A stretch of DNA of 64,000 nt from Vagococcus teuberi (GCF_001870205.1 NZ_CP017267.1:546501-610500), one strand, 5' to 3'; positions 17,351 to 29,383 are shown, numbered from the stretch's first letter. The notes: generated by a model not told the origin, from the letters alone. Made by a program: numbers and translations.

Positions 17351-20137
17351 ATGAAAATGAAAGAAACGTTGCATTTAGGAAAAACAAGTTTTCCAATGCG
17401 TGGTAATTTACCAGTAAGAGAAGTAGAATGGCAAAAAGAATGGGAAGAAAAAGATCTTTATGGACAACGTCAAAAACTAAATGAAGGCAAACCAACATTT
17501 ATTTTACATGATGGACCACCGTACGCAAATGGAAATATCCATTTAGGTCATGCATTAAACAAAGTTAGTAAAGACATCATTGTTCGTTTTAAATCAATGT
17601 CAGGTTTTCGTGCACCATTTGTACCAGGTTGGGATACTCATGGGTTACCAATTGAACAAGTTTTGACCAAAAAAGGTGTTAAACGCAAAGAAATGCCTAG
17701 AGCAGAATACTTAGAAATGTGTAAAGAATACGCACTTAGCCAAGTTGATAAACAACGTAACGATTTTAAGCGATTAGGTGTGTCAGGTGATTGGAATAAT
17801 CCATACATCACTCTTACACCAGATTACGAAGCAGCACAAATCCGAGTATTTGGAAAAATGGCGGAAAAAGGATATATCTATAAAGGATTAAAACCAATTT
17901 ACTGGTCTCCTTCTAGTGAGTCTTCATTAGCTGAAGCAGAAATTGAATACAAAGACATTAAATCTGCATCAATTTATGTTGCGTTTGATGTGAAAGATGG
18001 CGGAGATGTATTAGATAGTGACACAAGTTTTGTGATTTGGACAACAACTCCTTGGACGTTACCTGCTAATTTAGCAATCAGTGTAAATCCTGAATATGTT
18101 TATGTTGTAGTAGAAGCAGATGGTAAAAAATTTGTCGTAGCAAAAGAGTTACTTGAAACAGTGACAAAAGAAATTGGTTGGGAAACTGTTTCAGTTATTA
18201 AAGAGATTAAAGGGACAGAGCTAGAAAATCTAACAGCTCAACACCCATTTTATGATAGAGAATCTCGTTTAATTCTTGGAGACCACGTTACATTAGATGC
18301 CGGTACTGGTTTAGTCCATACAGCTCCTGGACATGGGGAAGATGACTACATTGTATGTCGTAAATATGGTATTGAGGTTATTTCACCTGTGGATTCTCGT
18401 GGATGTTATACAGATGAAGCACCTGGATTTGAAGGAATCTTCTACGATAAAGCTAATCCAATGATTACAGAAATGTTAGAAGAAAGTGGTCATTTACTAA
18501 AACTTGATTTCTTTACACATAGTTACCCACATGATTGGCGTACAAAAAAACCTGTAATTTATCGTGCGACACCACAATGGTTTGCATCAATTGATAAATT
18601 TAGAGGGGATATTCTATCTGAAATTGAAAAAGTTGACTGGATTATTCCATGGGGAAGAACACGTCTATATAACATGGTTCGTGACCGCGGCGATTGGGTT
18701 ATCTCTAGACAACGTGCTTGGGGTGTGCCATTACCAGTATTTTATGCTGAAAGTGGTGAGGCAATTATTACACCTGAAACAACAGAATACGTGGCGAATT
18801 TATTCGCTGAGTATGGATCTAAAGTTTGGTTTGAAAGAGAAGCGAAAGAATTATTACCAGAAGGCTTTACACATCCAGGTAGTCCAAATGGCGAATTTAC
18901 AAAAGAAACTGATATCATGGATGTTTGGTTTGACTCTGGTTCATCACATGAAGCTGTATTAAAAGGCAGAAGTGATTTATCATTCCCAGCTGACTTGTAC
19001 TTAGAAGGATCCGACCAATATCGTGGATGGTTCAACTCAAGTATTACAACAAGTGTGGCAATTAATGGCGTTGCACCATATAAAGCAGTTCTTTCTCAAG
19101 GATTTACATTAGACCCACAAGGACGTAAACAAAGTAAATCTTTAGGAAATACGATTGAGCCAAATAAAGTAACCAATCAAATGGGTGCAGATATTTTAAG
19201 ACTTTGGGTATCAAGTGTCGATTATGAATCAGATGTTAAAGTAGACATGAACACATTAACTCAAATTGCTGAAGTTTACCGTAAAATTCGTAATACAATG
19301 CGTTTCTTATTAGCAAATACATCTGATTTTGATGTGAAAAAAGACCGTGTTGAATATGATAAATTACGTTCAGTTGATAAATATATGATGATTCGTTTGA
19401 ATGATACAGTTAAAACAATTCGTGATAAAGGATATGAAAACTATTCATTCTCTACAGTTTATAAGAGCTTAGTTAATTTCTGTACGAATGATTTATCAGC
19501 CTTCTATTTAGACTTCGCTAAAGATGTTGTCTATATCGAAGCAGTAGACAATCATGAACGCCGTGCAATGCAAACAGTATTTTATGATATTTTAGTGACA
19601 TTAACTAAATTAATGACACCAATCTTACCATTTACTTCTGAAGAAATCTGGTCTCATTTACAAGAGAAAGAAGAATACGTACAACTTTCTGAATTACCTG
19701 GATATGATACTTACCCAGATCAAGAAGATATCATGGAACTTTGGGATGGTTTCATGGAAGTGAGAACAAACGTCTTAAAGGCGCTTGAAGAAGCAAGAAA
19801 TAGTAAGCTGATTGGTAAATCATTTGAAGCAAAAGTAACGATTTATCCAAATGAACCAAAAGCAATGTTATTAAATGCATTAAATACTAACTTAGCACAA
19901 GTATTGATTGTATCTGATTTAGTCGTTGAAAAACCAACAACTGAAGTACCAGAAGAAGCTGTAAGATTTAATGATGTGGCTATTTTAGTTGAATCTGCTC
20001 AAGGTGAAACATGTCAACGTTGTCGTGCCATTAAAGAAGATGTAGGAAGTCATAAAGACTTACCAACATTGTGTGATCGTTGTGCTGAAATTGTTGAAAC
20101 AAATTATCCAGAAGCTGTGGCTGAAGGGTTAGAATAA
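17351..20137 (+). CDS. ileS: Isoleucyl-tRNA synthetase
   Basis: Class I aminoacyl-tRNA synthetase, 928 residues. The HIGH motif appears as 'HLGH' at 64-67 and the KMSKS motif as 'KQSKS' at 593-597. The large CP1 editing domain lies between them, including '[11 protein letters not shown]' and '[15 protein letters not shown]'. The C-terminus has a zinc-binding cluster of four cysteines (CQRC and CDRC). Start ATG 17351 is preceded by GGTGAGGATG; ATG 17357 is an alternative. Expression is governed by the upstream T-box. Confidence 0.98.
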   Translation: MKMKETLHLGKTSFPMRGNLPVREVEWQKEWEEKDLYGQRQKLNEGKPTFILHDGPPYANGNIHLGHALNKVSKDIIVRFKSMSGFRAPFVPGWDTHGLPIEQVLTKKGVKRKEMPRAEYLEMCKEYALSQVDKQRNDFKRLGVSGDWNNPYITLTPDYEAAQIRVFGKMAEKGYIYKGLKPIYWSPSSESSLAEAEIEYKDIKSASIYVAFDVKDGGDVLDSDTSFVIWTTTPWTLPANLAISVNPEYVYVVVEADGKKFVVAKELLETVTKEIGWETVSVIKEIKGTELENLTAQHPFYDRESRLILGDHVTLDAGTGLVHTAPGHGEDDYIVCRKYGIEVISPVDSRGCYTDEAPGFEGIFYDKANPMITEMLEESGHLLKLDFFTHSYPHDWRTKKPVIYRATPQWFASIDKFRGDILSEIEKVDWIIPWGRTRLYNMVRDRGDWVISRQRAWGVPLPVFYAESGEAIITPETTEYVANLFAEYGSKVWFEREAKELLPEGFTHPGSPNGEFTKETDIMDVWFDSGSSHEAVLKGRSDLSFPADLYLEGSDQYRGWFNSSITTSVAINGVAPYKAVLSQGFTLDPQGRKQSKSLGNTIEPNKVTNQMGADILRLWVSSVDYESDVKVDMNTLTQIAEVYRKIRNTMRFLLANTSDFDVKKDRVEYDKLRSVDKYMMIRLNDTVKTIRDKGYENYSFSTVYKSLVNFCTNDLSAFYLDFAKDVVYIEAVDNHERRAMQTVFYDILVTLTKLMTPILPFTSEEIWSHLQEKEEYVQLSELPGYDTYPDQEDIMELWDGFMEVRTNVLKALEEARNSKLIGKSFEAKVTIYPNEPKAMLLNALNTNLAQVLIVSDLVVEKPTTEVPEEAVRFNDVAILVESAQGETCQRCRAIKEDVGSHKDLPTLCDRCAEIVETNYPEAVAEGLE

Positions 20138-20152
20138 AACTTAATATTAACA

Positions 20153-20187
20153 CCTCAAACTACGATAAAGTGGTTTGAGGTTTCTTT
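20153..20187 (+). terminator. Hairpin terminator after ileS
   Basis: Stem CCTCAAAC (20153-20160) with GTTTGAGG (20173-20180), followed by TTTCTTT. The T-tract is interrupted, so strength is moderate. Confidence 0.75.
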
Positions 20188-20219
20188 ATGAAAAGTATTG
20201 TAGAAAAAGGAGAGATAAA

Positions 20220-20603
20220 ATGAAAAAACTAAATCGTTTGGTATTAGGAGCAACTCTGATTGTTACACTTGCAGGATGTGGAGCAAAAGACAGTCAAAAA
20301 ACGACAGAATCTAGTGAATCTAGTGCTAAAGTCAGCATTGTTTTAAAAGAAGAAAATAAAGAATTTGATTCAAAAGAAGTTAGTGTGAAAGAAGACGCTG
20401 TGTTATATGATGTATTAAAGGATAATTACAATATAGAAGATACAAAAGGATTTATCACCTCTATAGATGGTCATAAGCAAGATGAAAAAGCGAATAAATA
20501 TTGGTTATATACAATCAATGGAAAACAAGCTGAAAAAGGTGTACAAGAAACAAACGTATCAGATGGAGATAATGTCGTATTTGATTTATCTAAATTAGAT
20601 TAG
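20220..20603 (+). CDS. DUF4430 domain lipoprotein
   Basis: A 127-residue secreted lipoprotein. The signal peptide ends in the lipobox LAGC, so Cys20 would be lipidated. A Ser/Glu linker follows, then a DUF4430 domain (about 45-125; 'LYDVLKDNYNIEDTKGFITSIDG' and 'YWLYTINGKQAEKGVQ'), which resembles the C-terminal domain of transcobalamin. The start is ATG 20220 after GGAGAG. It is followed after 10 bases by an ECF S-component gene, so the two probably serve one uptake system, possibly for a corrinoid; the substrate is inference. Confidence 0.85.
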   Translation: MKKLNRLVLGATLIVTLAGCGAKDSQKTTESSESSAKVSIVLKEENKEFDSKEVSVKEDAVLYDVLKDNYNIEDTKGFITSIDGHKQDEKANKYWLYTINGKQAEKGVQETNVSDGDNVVFDLSKLD

Positions 20604-20613
20604 GAACGTGCTT

Positions 20614-21132
20614 ATGTTAAAAAAAATAACTACAAAAGAGATTACGATGATTGCGTTATTGACTGCTTTTTGTGTTGTTGGACGAATGTTAACAACTTGG
20701 ATACCTAATGTACAGCCTATTACCGCAACGCTGATTCTTGTGGCGTTATACATGGGTGGAATTCAGGCGATGGTCATTGGAGCATTATCTATTTTGATTA
20801 CTAATTTTTATTTAGGGATGGGGATTTGGACTATTGCCCAGATACTATCTTTTTGCGCGATTATTTTAGTGGTTGTATTGCTGAAAAGAATAATCCCTAT
20901 TAAGACTAGCTTTTTTACGCAACTAATAGTAAGTGGTTTATCAGGATTTTTCTATGGTTTTTTAATTTCTGTTATGCTAGCACCATTTTTGGGCGTACAA
21001 AACTTTTGGGCTTACTATATTACAGGAATGAGCTTTGATATGATGCATGCGTTTGGTACAGTTTTTTTCTATGCTATATTGAAAAAGCCATTTGTTTACA
21101 TTATTGAAAAAGAAATAAATACAAAGAGATAG
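20614..21132 (+). CDS. ECF transporter S-component (substrate-binding membrane subunit)
   Basis: A 172-residue membrane protein with about five or six hydrophobic segments and the S-component N-terminal pattern 'EITMIALLTAFCVVGRML'. S-components bind a vitamin or cofactor and share an energising module (EcfA, EcfA', EcfT) usually encoded elsewhere; none is in this window. I prefer ATG 20614 over GTG 20608 because AGGA is 8 bases upstream. Coupling to a DUF4430 lipoprotein hints at cobalamin or another ring-shaped cofactor, not demonstrated. Confidence 0.85.
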   Translation: MLKKITTKEITMIALLTAFCVVGRMLTTWIPNVQPITATLILVALYMGGIQAMVIGALSILITNFYLGMGIWTIAQILSFCAIILVVVLLKRIIPIKTSFFTQLIVSGLSGFFYGFLISVMLAPFLGVQNFWAYYITGMSFDMMHAFGTVFFYAILKKPFVYIIEKEINTKR

Positions 21133-21155
21133 TGTTTGCTATCTCTCTTTATTTT
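21123..21155. terminator. Bidirectional terminator between ECF S gene and lacI-type gene
   Basis: Stem AGAGATAG (21125-21132) with CTATCTCT (21139-21146), loop of six, with T-rich sequence on the right and A-rich on the left. It separates convergent genes. Confidence 0.75.
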
Positions 21156-22123
21156 GTGGACGAACGAATGACTAAATCTTGTGTAATATCTTTGGGTTTA
21201 AAATCAAGTTGTTTTAGTTGGCTATGGAGATAGTTAAAGCAATTTAAGGCTTGTGTTTCTAAATGACAATCAACAGTAGTCAAATGAACAATCTCACTGA
21301 TAGTACTGTTATCAAACCCCATAATTCCAAGGTCTTCAGGTACTTTAATTCCTAATAGTTGTAATTCAGAAATACACTCAGCTGCAATAAAATCGGTATA
21401 AAAAACGAGTGCATCAGGCTTATGTATAGAGCTAGCCCATTTTTTTGCTATATCTCGTCCGGTATTAAGATGACTAGAGTTTACAAATATCCAATCGCAG
21501 TCTTTTTTTAATTCTGGATGATAGTCATAGAAATGATTGAGAGCTTTAATACGTGCAATAGTATTTTTGTTATTTTCATCTCCTAAAATGTGACCAATTG
21601 ATTGATAGTCACGTGTTAACAAAAATTCTAGTGACATAAGGTAACTCTCATATTGATTGACATAAGACGAATAAATATCTGGAGAATCAATTCGATGCCA
21701 TGTTGAAATAGGACCAAATTTTTTAAAAGGGATAATTTTATCCCATGAATTGCTTCTTGTAAAGATAAAAATAGCATCAACTTGTTTGTACTTCATTAAA
21801 TTAAGCGCATCTAACTCTTTATCCTTATCTCCTCCAGTTACATACAAATTAACGTAGAAATCGTGGTTTAGAGCTGTTTTAGTAAATGCATTTAAAAAGA
21901 TACTGGTATGTTGATTAAAGTCATGAGAAATAAAAGCTATGGTTTTAGTTAATCCTGACTGTAAATTACGTGCTAGCATATTTGGAATATAGCCTAATTC
22001 ATGCATGGCTTTTTCAATTTTTTGTCGTGTTTCTTGACTAACATATCCTTTGTTAGAAACGACACGAGATACGGTAGACTTTGAAACACCTGCTTTTTTT
22101 GCTACATCAATAATTGTTGTCAT
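21149..22123 (-). CDS. LacI/GalR family transcriptional repressor
   Basis: A 324-residue repressor. The HTH headpiece is at the N-terminus ('TIIDVAKKAGVSKSTVSRVVSNKG'), followed by the hinge 'NMLARNLQSGLTKTI' and a periplasmic-binding-protein-like effector domain. The start is ATG at 22123 after TGGAGG; the frame is open further upstream, but that part crosses its own promoter and is not protein-like. It is divergent from a 6-phospho-beta-glucosidase. A palindromic operator in the shared promoter region recurs at 29328, so its regulon probably includes both sites. Confidence 0.93.
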   Translation of the reverse strand: MTTIIDVAKKAGVSKSTVSRVVSNKGYVSQETRQKIEKAMHELGYIPNMLARNLQSGLTKTIAFISHDFNQHTSIFLNAFTKTALNHDFYVNLYVTGGDKDKELDALNLMKYKQVDAIFIFTRSNSWDKIIPFKKFGPISTWHRIDSPDIYSSYVNQYESYLMSLEFLLTRDYQSIGHILGDENNKNTIARIKALNHFYDYHPELKKDCDWIFVNSSHLNTGRDIAKKWASSIHKPDALVFYTDFIAAECISELQLLGIKVPEDLGIMGFDNSTISEIVHLTTVDCHLETQALNCFNYLHSQLKQLDFKPKDITQDLVIRSSTK

Positions 22124-22145
22124 ATAAAGACCTCCATTTACAAAA

Positions 22146-22151
22146 ATTATA
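22146..22151 (-). promoter_or_regulatory. -10 element of the lacI-type gene
   Basis: On the minus strand an extended -10, TGGTATAAT, is present. Its -35 region falls in the palindromic operator at 22169-22182, so the repressor probably also controls its own gene. Confidence 0.6.
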
Positions 22152-22162
22152 CCAAAAAAAAC

Positions 22163-22193
22163 TTGACATGGGAATGTTCCCACAAGATAGAAT
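22163..22193 (+). promoter_or_regulatory. Promoter of the glucosidase gene with LacI-type operator
   Basis: TTGACA (22163-22168), then the 14-base perfect palindrome TGGGAATGTTCCCA (22169-22182), then TAGAAT (22188-22193). The palindrome fills the spacer, so a bound repressor would block RNA polymerase. The same arrangement with TGGGAACGTTCCCA occurs at 29322-29352. Confidence 0.85.
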
Positions 22194-22212
22194 GAACATA
22201 CAAACAATATAA

Positions 22213-23658
<1,446 letters not shown>

Positions 23659-23667
23659 TTATTATGA

Positions 23668-23698
23668 AGGCTTCAGATTTTTTCTGAAGTCTTTATTT
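23668..23698 (+). terminator. Terminator after the glucosidase gene
   Basis: Stem GCTTCAGA (23670-23677) with TCTGAAGT (23683-23690), followed by CTTTATTT. It separates this gene from the bglP promoter. Confidence 0.75.
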
Positions 23699-23717
23699 AA
23701 ATAAAGTACATTTATTG

Positions 23718-23746
23718 TTTACAAGAAAGCGGAAACATGTTATTAT
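23718..23746 (+). promoter_or_regulatory. bglP promoter with overlapping cre site
   Basis: TTTACA (23718-23723), a 17-base spacer, TATTAT (23741-23746). In the spacer, AGAAAGCGGAAACA (23724-23737) matches the CcpA cre consensus TGNAANCGNNNNCA except at its first base. CcpA binding there would shut the promoter under glucose. Confidence 0.8.
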
Positions 23747-23756
23747 CTGTATGTAA

Positions 23757-23879
23757 AGGATTGTAACTGCTAAGCAGGCAAGACCTAAATTGAATGAAAT
23801 AGTGAACGACAAGATTAGTCTCAGTATATATCTGGGATTAGTTTGCGTAGACTATTTTAGTCAGTTTAGGTCTTTTTTG
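23757..23879 (+). promoter_or_regulatory. RAT antiterminator and overlapping terminator of bglP
   Basis: AAGGATTGTAACTGCTAAG followed by CAGGCAAGACC (23757-23786) is a typical ribonucleic antiterminator target of BglG/LicT proteins. Its end overlaps the 5' arm of a terminator: GACCTAAA (23782-23789) pairs with TTTAGGTC (23865-23872) ahead of six T. A second hairpin (about 23815-23842) sits in the long loop. LicT-type protein encoded at 25908 is the expected ligand. Confidence 0.88.
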
Positions 23880-23894
23880 CATTCAAAAATGTAA

Positions 23895-25799
<1,905 letters not shown>

Positions 25800-25907
25800 T
25801 GGTGTTTTTATGGTATGATAATTAATTCTGTAAAAAAACATTTATAGGATGTATAATAAAATAAGGATTAATGATAATATCACTGGGTTAAGAAAAGGAC
25901 ACAAGAG

Positions 25908-26744
25908 ATGATTATAAAAAAAATTTTAAATAATAATGTGGTAATTTCTGATAATAAAGAATCTCAAGAAGTAGTTGTGATGGGCAAAGGCATCGCATTT
26001 AATAAAAAAGTTGGAGATAAAATATCTTTAATTGCTATTGATAAGATGTTTGTTAATCATTTCGGAAGCGAAAGACAAGAGATGGAAAAATTGGTCGAAA
26101 AAATACCACCAGATATCATCGAAGTATCTAAAGAGATTATGTTATTAGCAGAAAAAGAAATTGGTTATAATTACTCTGAGAAATCTTATTTAAGTTTAAC
26201 TGATCATTTGTTTTATGCTATAGAACGGGCTCGCGAGAATATTTCACTTCCTAATCCATTATTATTTGATATAAAAAAGTTTTATTCAAAAGAATTTAAA
26301 GTCGCTTTAAAAGCGGTTGAAATTGTGAAGGATAAGCTAAATGTGGACATGACAGAGGAAGAAGCAGGTGTGATAGCCATGCATTTGGCCAATAGTGTGA
26401 CAGATTATCAGGATATGGCTACGACGATGAAAAATACAGAAATTGTAAAAAATATTCTTAATGTTGTTAGGCGATATTTTGGATGCGAGTTTGATGAGAA
26501 CTCTACTAACTATCAAAGAATGGTTACTCATATTCAGTTTTTTGTGCAACGTATCATGAATAATGAGTTAAGTGAAGAAACGGATGATTTTCTTTATGAA
26601 CTAGTGCAGTCTAAGTATCCTGAGGCGTTTCAGTGTAGCTTAAGAGTGAAAGATTATCTATTGACTAAGCGAGATATTTCAATTAGTCATTCAGAGATAA
26701 TCTATTTAACAATTCATATAAACCGAGTAGTCAATAATAAATAA
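25908..26744 (+). CDS. licT: BglG/LicT family transcriptional antiterminator
   Basis: A 278-residue RNA-binding regulator. The N-terminal co-antiterminator domain (1-56; 'IIKKILNNNVVISDN', 'GKGIAFNKKVGDKI') binds RAT RNA. Two PTS regulation domains follow (about 70-165 and 175-278) with conserved histidines in 'LTDHLFYAIER', 'MHLANS' and 'TIHINR'. PTS phosphorylation of these controls dimerisation. It is downstream of bglP, whose leader carries a matching RAT site. Confidence 0.93.
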   Translation: MIIKKILNNNVVISDNKESQEVVVMGKGIAFNKKVGDKISLIAIDKMFVNHFGSERQEMEKLVEKIPPDIIEVSKEIMLLAEKEIGYNYSEKSYLSLTDHLFYAIERARENISLPNPLLFDIKKFYSKEFKVALKAVEIVKDKLNVDMTEEEAGVIAMHLANSVTDYQDMATTMKNTEIVKNILNVVRRYFGCEFDENSTNYQRMVTHIQFFVQRIMNNELSEETDDFLYELVQSKYPEAFQCSLRVKDYLLTKRDISISHSEIIYLTIHINRVVNNK

Positions 26745-26750
26745 TACGGA

Positions 26751-26784
26751 AAAGAGTGCTGATATATTTCGGCACTCTTTTTTT
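26751..26784 (+). terminator. Terminator after licT
   Basis: Stem AAAGAGTGC (26751-26759) with GGCACTCTTT (26771-26780), loop about 11, then a T-run. Confidence 0.85.
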
Positions 26785-26967
26785 ATATCATAAATTAAAA
26801 ATAAGAGGAGTTACTTTTAATGTAATAGAAAGGGCTACAAAGATACTAATAACTGAATAGATAGTATAAGTGTAAAGATTGTATAAAGATAAAAGTAAAA
26901 GTTTAACACTATCTTTATAAAAAGCTTGTTATGATGTGTTCATCTTAAAAAAAGGAAGGGAAAATAG

Positions 26968-27042
26968 ATGATAATTATCTCGTTTATAGTAGCAGTCGCA
27001 TTACTAATATATTTATTTTATAAGTTATTTTTGGGGGATTAG
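26968..27042 (+). CDS. kdpF: KdpF small subunit
   Basis: A 24-residue, single-helix hydrophobic peptide (MIIISFIVAVALLIYLFYKLF). It is preceded by AAAGGAAGGG and lies 4 bases before kdpA, the standard kdpF position. KdpF stabilises the KdpFABC potassium pump. With kdpA broken and kdpB and kdpC absent it has no partner here, so it is probably functionless. Upstream TGTTATGAT near 26927 is a possible extended -10 promoter. Confidence 0.75.
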   Translation: MIIISFIVAVALLIYLFYKLFLGD

Positions 27043-27046
27043 TGAA

Positions 27047-27530
27047 ATGAATCAAGTATGGATGATGCAAATCATATTTTTAACCGTTTTAACTATTGTC
27101 GGGATACTTTTAGGGCGATACATAAATAAAGTCATGACGAATCAGAATAATCTACTAACAAAAATTGTTCAACCAATAGAACGTTCTGTGTATAAATTTT
27201 TAAGGTCCAGTATCAAAAGAATCAATGTGAGGAAAAGATTATGCCATAAGTGTATTGATTTTTAGTGCTATCTCATTTGTTGCCTTATTTTTAATTTTAA
27301 TTTGTCAGGGATTTTTACTATTAAATCCAGAAGGGCTACCTGGTTTAAGTTTATCGTTAGCGTTTAATACAGCCGCAAGTTTTGTAACGAATACAAACTG
27401 GCAAGCTTATGCTGGAGAGGAAACGTTATCCATTTTTAGTCAAAAAATTGGATTAACCGTTCAAAACTTTGTTTCAGCTGCTATAGGTATTTTAGTTTTG
27501 TATGTGTTATTACTTGGTTTCAAACGGGAC
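27047..27530 (+). pseudogene. kdpA: kdpA, frameshifted and truncated
   Basis: About the first 160 residues of the potassium-binding subunit KdpA. The N-terminus ('LGRYINKVMTNQ', 'IVQPIERSVYKFL') is in the first frame. Near 27225-27235 the frame shifts, and the product continues as '[20 protein letters not shown]' and '[23 protein letters not shown]', the KdpA selectivity-filter region. The remainder, more than 350 residues, is missing; sequence identity stops near 27530 where an IS3-family relic begins. kdpB, kdpC, kdpD and kdpE are not in the window, so the pump is lost at this locus. Confidence 0.9.
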
Positions 27531-28445
27531 AGGATGCCTAAAATGAGACAGTAATAAAAACACCTATGCGATTACTTTTTTTTCGATATTCAACAGGAGA
27601 TAAGTAATCGTATTTTTGTTGAATTCTTTTTTTATTATAATAGTTGATGAAATTTTGTACAGTTTTAATTACACTAAATATAGAGCTTCCAAGCTCTGGG
27701 TGTAATGAGAACGTTTTAGCCTTTAGGACAGAGTGGAACGCTCTTTTCTTTAGTTGCTTGATAATAAGCATATGACGTATATACAGAACCTTGATCTGAA
27801 TGAAGTATACAATTATCTGGAAGTTTAGGTAATTTATTTAGTGTGTCTAAAAGACAAGAAATGTCCTGTTTTTCACTTATTGTATAAGAGAGTATCTCTC
27901 CATTAAATAAATCCATAATGCTAGAAAGATAGAGTCTCTTAGGACCATAATCAAGATAAGTGGTGTCTGTTGTTAGTTTTTCTAACGGCTTAATCGATCT
28001 AAAGTCTCTATCAATTACATTAGAGGTTTTAAAGTAAAAAGAGCCTGGGCGTTGTTTTTTCTTTATTTTCACTTTACAACTCCATCCGTATTTTTGCATA
28101 ATACGTTGAACAACTTTATGATTAATTATTATCTTTTTACGAAGTAAAAAAGTAATCTTTCGATAACCATAAGTGAATTTATTTTCTTTACATAGCTGCT
28201 GAATCATTTTAATTCGAATATCCTCTATATCTTCCTGCGTAGTCCAACGATAATAAGTACTCCTAGCTACACCAAAATAGTGACATAACCATGTAACAGA
28301 TAGCACGTCTTTATAATAATCAACTAATTTTATAAATAGTTCTTTTTCCACATCTTTTCTAATTCCTTGTATTTTTTTTAACATCAACCTACTGTTTCAA
28401 GTATTTATTTTCTCTATCTAGAGCCTCCAAAGGGGATAAATTTTC
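27531..28445 (-). mobile_element. Defective IS3-family insertion sequence
   Basis: Minus-strand element. The last codons of orfA remain ('LEALDRENKYLKQ', stop at 28389-28391), overlapping an orfB-type transposase. Most of orfA and the upstream end are gone, so no terminal inverted repeat pair or target duplication can be shown. The downstream end lies near 27527-27545, next to CTGTCTCAT on the minus strand. It joins a kdpA fragment to a P-type ATPase fragment. Exact borders are uncertain by about 15 bases on each side. Confidence 0.8.
27538..28387 (-). pseudogene. IS3-family OrfB transposase with internal deletion
   Basis: DDE transposase broken into two frames. The first part has the HTH_21 region ('SVTWLCHYFGVARSTYYRW'), 'YGYRKITFLL', the first catalytic Asp in 'TTDTTYLDYG' and the second in 'HSDQGSVYTSYAY'. 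At about 27735-27745 it jumps from 'TKEKSV' straight to 'FHSVLKAKTFSLHPELG' in another frame. The segment normally between them (Ser-Arg-Lys-Gly ... Asn-Ala-x-x-Glu-Ser) is missing, so the third catalytic residue, Glu, is deleted. The protein cannot catalyse transposition. Confidence 0.88.
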
Positions 28446-28447
28446 TT

Positions 28448-28881
28448 TCCGCCAGCTTTAAAACAAGCGGATATTGGTGTGTCGATAGCGGTAAAAAGAA
28501 CAGATGTCACCAAAGATTCTGTAGATATGATTTTAATAGATGATAATTTCGGTACCATGGCTGTTGAAATCAAAGAAGGTTCTAGAATCTATGACAATAT
28601 TAAAAAAATATTTTATTCTTGTTGCCCACCTCTTTTGCTGAAGGGTTAATCATCGCTTTCACCATTTTAATGCAACGTGATATGCATCTTCAATCGTCGG
28701 AGCTCTTGTGGATGAATATGGTATCAGCCATTATGATACAATTTTCTTTAATATTTGAACTGGCTAAGCAAGGTATTATGAAACCAAAACCAAGACCAAG
28801 ACAATCACTAGGTAAATTGGATGTATTCAAATGGCATATGTATTTGTATTGATTGCTTTGATGAGTATCGACGTTGGGTGA
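28448..28881 (+). pseudogene. C-terminal remnant of a cation-transporting P-type ATPase
   Basis: The last part of a P2-type (calcium or similar cation) ATPase in at least three frames. The first frame has 'PALKQADIGVSIAVKRTDVTKDSVDMILIDDNFGTM' and 'EGSRIYDNIKKI', the hinge after the DGVNDAPAL motif. The second has 'LLPTSFAEGLIIAFTILMQRDM' and 'ELLWMNMVSAIMIQFSLIFE', membrane segments 5-6. The third, from about 28832, has 'AYVFVLIALMSIDVG'. Frameshifts lie near 28610 and 28832. The sequence is P2-type and not KdpB, so it came from a different gene than the kdp fragment. Confidence 0.88.
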
Positions 28882-29048
28882 AATAAAACATAAAGGTTTA
28901 AGATCTTGCCAAGTATGTTATTAACAAAATGAGGAACCATTTATAGGGTTGCTTTTTTTATGAAATAATTAAATATTACTTTTTATGAACGAAAACTTAA
29001 AATAACTTACATGTTATAATAAATTTAATTAAACGAATTATACTTAAT
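28882..29048. other. AT-rich intergenic stretch
   Basis: No gene recognised. A weak hairpin with a T-run lies near 28930-28960 and may end remnant transcription. An extended -10, TGTTATAAT, is at 29012-29020. Confidence 0.4.
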
Positions 29049-29303
29049 GTGGAAAGTATAACTGAGGAAATTATTGTTACAGATGATGGTAAATTAAACT
29101 ATTTTAAAATTTATGTACTCGTCGATATGAGTCCATCAGTAACTGAATTTCACAAACAACAGATAAGCTATGGAGTAGATGAAAATCAAAATAAAATGAT
29201 TCGTTTTGGTGGTGTTCATGATGATGCGACTGTGGAAAAAACATTTCAAAACAAAGCATTCTGTGAGGTGAAGACAGGTGAACATGGAATACTAAATAAT
29301 TAA
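29049..29303 (+). CDS. Uncharacterised 84-residue reading frame
   Basis: I do not recognise this protein. It is acidic, soluble-looking, without signal peptide or membrane segment, and has a 'VTDDGKLNYFKIYVLVDMSPSV' stretch that could be a beta-strand region. The start is a GTG with no convincing ribosome site. An extended -10 lies at 29012-29020. It sits between an ATPase pseudogene and a regulated sugar gene, so it may itself be a remnant of a larger gene. Confidence 0.3.
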   Translation: MESITEEIIVTDDGKLNYFKIYVLVDMSPSVTEFHKQQISYGVDENQNKMIRFGGVHDDATVEKTFQNKAFCEVKTGEHGILNN

Positions 29304-29321
29304 ATTTTAGAAAATATTTTA

Positions 29322-29352
29322 TTGACATGGGAACGTTCCCACGACATATAGT
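29322..29352 (+). promoter_or_regulatory. Promoter of the deaminase-like gene with LacI-type operator
   Basis: TTGACA (29322-29327), palindrome TGGGAACGTTCCCA (29328-29341), TATAGT (29347-29352). The layout is the same as at 22163-22193, including the 19-base distance between hexamers. It is the second predicted target of the repressor encoded at 21149-22123. Confidence 0.85.
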
Positions 29353-29383
29353 GTAGTTAATATATGATTAAGGAGCGTTTTTT

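Noticed and set aside
18564-18962. A 132-codon plus-strand open frame inside ileS
   Set aside because: It is a shifted frame of ileS, which is intact and conserved through this stretch.
26790-26960. A riboswitch upstream of kdpF
   Set aside because: The stretch is AT-rich with short direct repeats, but I find no motif of the known K+/c-di-AMP riboswitch and no terminator.
28448-28881. Reading the ATPase relic as kdpB
   Set aside because: The motif following PALKQADIGV and the 'EGLIIAFTILMQRDMHLQSSELLWMNMVSA' segment are of P2-type cation pumps, not KdpB.
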